Positions 14,250 through 14,990 of a stretch of 14,990 nucleotides of DNA are shown here, piece after piece. A program made the position numbers and the translations under genes. The stretch's first letter is position 1; each line of letters opens with the position of its first letter. This DNA comes from VFBF01 sp964530695 (GTDB lineage Bacteria > Pseudomonadota > Alphaproteobacteria > Caulobacterales > Aquidulcibacteraceae): assembly GCA_964530695.1 (NCBI GenBank), contig CAZGYQ010000086.1:1-14990 (forward strand), in the 5' to 3' direction. The notes beneath the pieces were generated by a model, which was not told where the DNA came from, did no database searches, and saw only the letters and a program-made list of their open reading frames with translations.

Positions 14250-14837
14250 TCAGTCGCCGAAGCGGTAGCCGATGCGCACGCCCGCCTGGTCCGTGCCCTG
14301 GTTGCGGCCGTCCCCGAGAATCTGCCCGTGGCTGTAGTGGAGGTAGGTGACTTCGCCGGCCCAGCGATCGCCGAACGCGCGCTGCAGGCCGACCGTGGTG
14401 CGGAAGAGATCGCGCGAGCCGTAGAGAACATGATCGGCGGCGAACTGCGTCGCGCGTGGATCGCCGTTCGGGAAGGCGTTCGAAACCTCACCGTCGTGCA
14501 CCGCGTAGCCGACGCCCGGCGTCAGCGCCCAGCCTTCCGCGAATTCCCACCGCCATTCGAGGCCGGCGGCGGCGAAGCTGGTATCGCCCGAGAGGTTTGG
14601 CGCAATGGCGAGATAGGGACGCGGGCTGAAGGCCCAGTTGAGAAAGTCCGGCGACGTGAAGTTCACCTGGATGTCGACAATCGGGCCGTCTTCCTTGTCG
14701 GCGTTCTTGCAGTCGTTGAAGATGCAGGCGTTGTGCGCAATGACGCCGACCTTGACCTCCTCCGCGGCGCCAGCGTGGGCGACGCCGCTGGCAGTCATTC
14801 CCACGGCGGCCAGCGCCAGACAGGCAACGCGATTCAT
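14250..14837 (-). CDS. PagL-like acyloxyacyl hydrolase / lipid A 3-O-deacylase
   Basis: This 195-residue precursor has a signal peptide (about 1-23, ending VAHAG) and alternating beta-strand character, ending in aromatic GYRFGD as expected for an outer-membrane beta-barrel. The LHYSHGQILGDGRNQGTDQAGVRIGYRF region near the C-terminus carries the PagL-type H-x-S pair (H167, S169). Family enzymes remove the 3-O acyl chain of lipid A. The acid residue of the PagL triad is not obvious: the aligned spacing gives Gly, with Asp183 nearby. The ATG at 14837 has GGGAG six bases upstream. Two cysteines (C38, C43) in the N-terminal extension may form a disulfide. Enzyme family is likely; activity is less certain. 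Confidence 0.78.
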   Translation of the reverse strand: MNRVACLALAAVGMTASGVAHAGAAEEVKVGVIAHNACIFNDCKNADKEDGPIVDIQVNFTSPDFLNWAFSPRPYLAIAPNLSGDTSFAAAGLEWRWEFAEGWALTPGVGYAVHDGEVSNAFPNGDPRATQFAADHVLYGSRDLFRTTVGLQRAFGDRWAGEVTYLHYSHGQILGDGRNQGTDQAGVRIGYRFGD

Positions 14838-14901
14838 GGACAGCTCCCCGCTGATATCTCCGCATCCTAACGAACCGGACAGGCGAAAGCGAGTACCGCC
14901 G

Positions 14902-14933
14902 TCAACCCTCCCCCGCCGGCGGGGGAGGGTTGA
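14902..14933. terminator. Perfect 32-bp GC-rich palindrome
   Basis: TCAACCCTCCCCCGCC (14902-14917) is the exact reverse complement of GGCGGGGGAGGGTTGA (14918-14933), with no spacer. RNA from either strand would fold into a very stable hairpin. It lies upstream of the deacylase gene rather than after it, so it may terminate a gene beyond the window or be a dispersed palindromic repeat. Confidence 0.6.
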
Positions 14934-14942
14934 GCGTGTCCA

Positions 14943-14986
14943 GCCCGGATAGGGTGGTGACGGAATTGCCCGGATAGATGGGTGAC
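14943..14986. repeat. Two 19-bp direct repeats at the window edge
   Basis: GCCCGGATAGGGTGGTGAC (14943-14961) and GCCCGGATAGATGGGTGAC (14968-14986) match at 16 of 19 positions with a 25-base period. On the other strand they read GTCACC-N4-TATCCGGGC. The rightmost copy continues to TGACA, giving the opposite strand a TGTCACCC start like that of some insertion-sequence ends. No transposase is visible in the window. Confidence 0.45.
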
Positions 14987-14990
14987 AGTG

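Noticed and set aside
12704..14491. Long minus-strand open frame (595 codons) opposite the SulP gene
   Set aside because: It runs across two real genes on both strands and has the Arg/His/Asp composition of an antisense shadow.

Overview
The window is high-GC alphaproteobacterial chromosome. The evidence is the gene content (an ECF sigma factor with a DUF1109/NrsF-type membrane anti-sigma factor, a rhizobial/caulobacterial-type prephenate dehydratase with an ESY-containing ACT domain, an outer-membrane PagL-like deacylase) and the palindromic intergenic repeats. It resembles Caulobacterales/Hyphomonadaceae or Rhizobiales, but a genus cannot be named from sequence alone.

Layout. 1-168: composite palindromic repeat, then pheA (prephenate dehydratase, +). 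1011-2235: an ECF sigma factor and its NrsF-like anti-sigma factor, overlapping by ATGA. 2236-5456: a segment of visibly lower GC holding three unrecognised membrane-associated genes: a coiled-coil/4-TM protein, a membrane-anchored protein with a degenerate vWA-like region and a C-terminal beta-sandwich-like region, and a convergent small 3-TM protein. 5457-6549: a DoxX-like membrane protein and an exported YHS-domain protein. 6551-6644: two strong hairpins. 6644-7722 (-): nudC, followed by an overlapping 57-codon gene. 7734-10550 (-): two paralogous Yip1-like proteins separated by a DUF5360/YvaD-like gene. 10551-10835: a mosaic inverted repeat. 10836-12125 (-): purA. 12237-14245 (+): a small XRE regulator coupled by ATGA overlap to a SulP-STAS transporter. 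14250-14837 (-): a PagL-like outer-membrane deacylase. 14838-14990: a perfect 32-bp palindrome and a pair of 19-bp direct repeats.

The clearest regulatory link is two copies of a promoter-like motif with identical spacing. GTAACC-N16-CGTA overlaps the pheA stop codon just upstream of the sigma factor, and GTAACC-N16-CGAA lies upstream of the DoxX-YHS pair. They match the motif I recall for Caulobacter SigF, whose anti-sigma factor is NrsF. The simplest reading is a self-activating envelope or heavy-metal/oxidative stress module whose regulator and target operons are now separated by about 3 kb of foreign-looking DNA. The two larger genes in that DNA are the best candidate here for an undescribed system, but their function is unknown and nothing in the sequence proves they act together beyond their overlap and shared membrane character.
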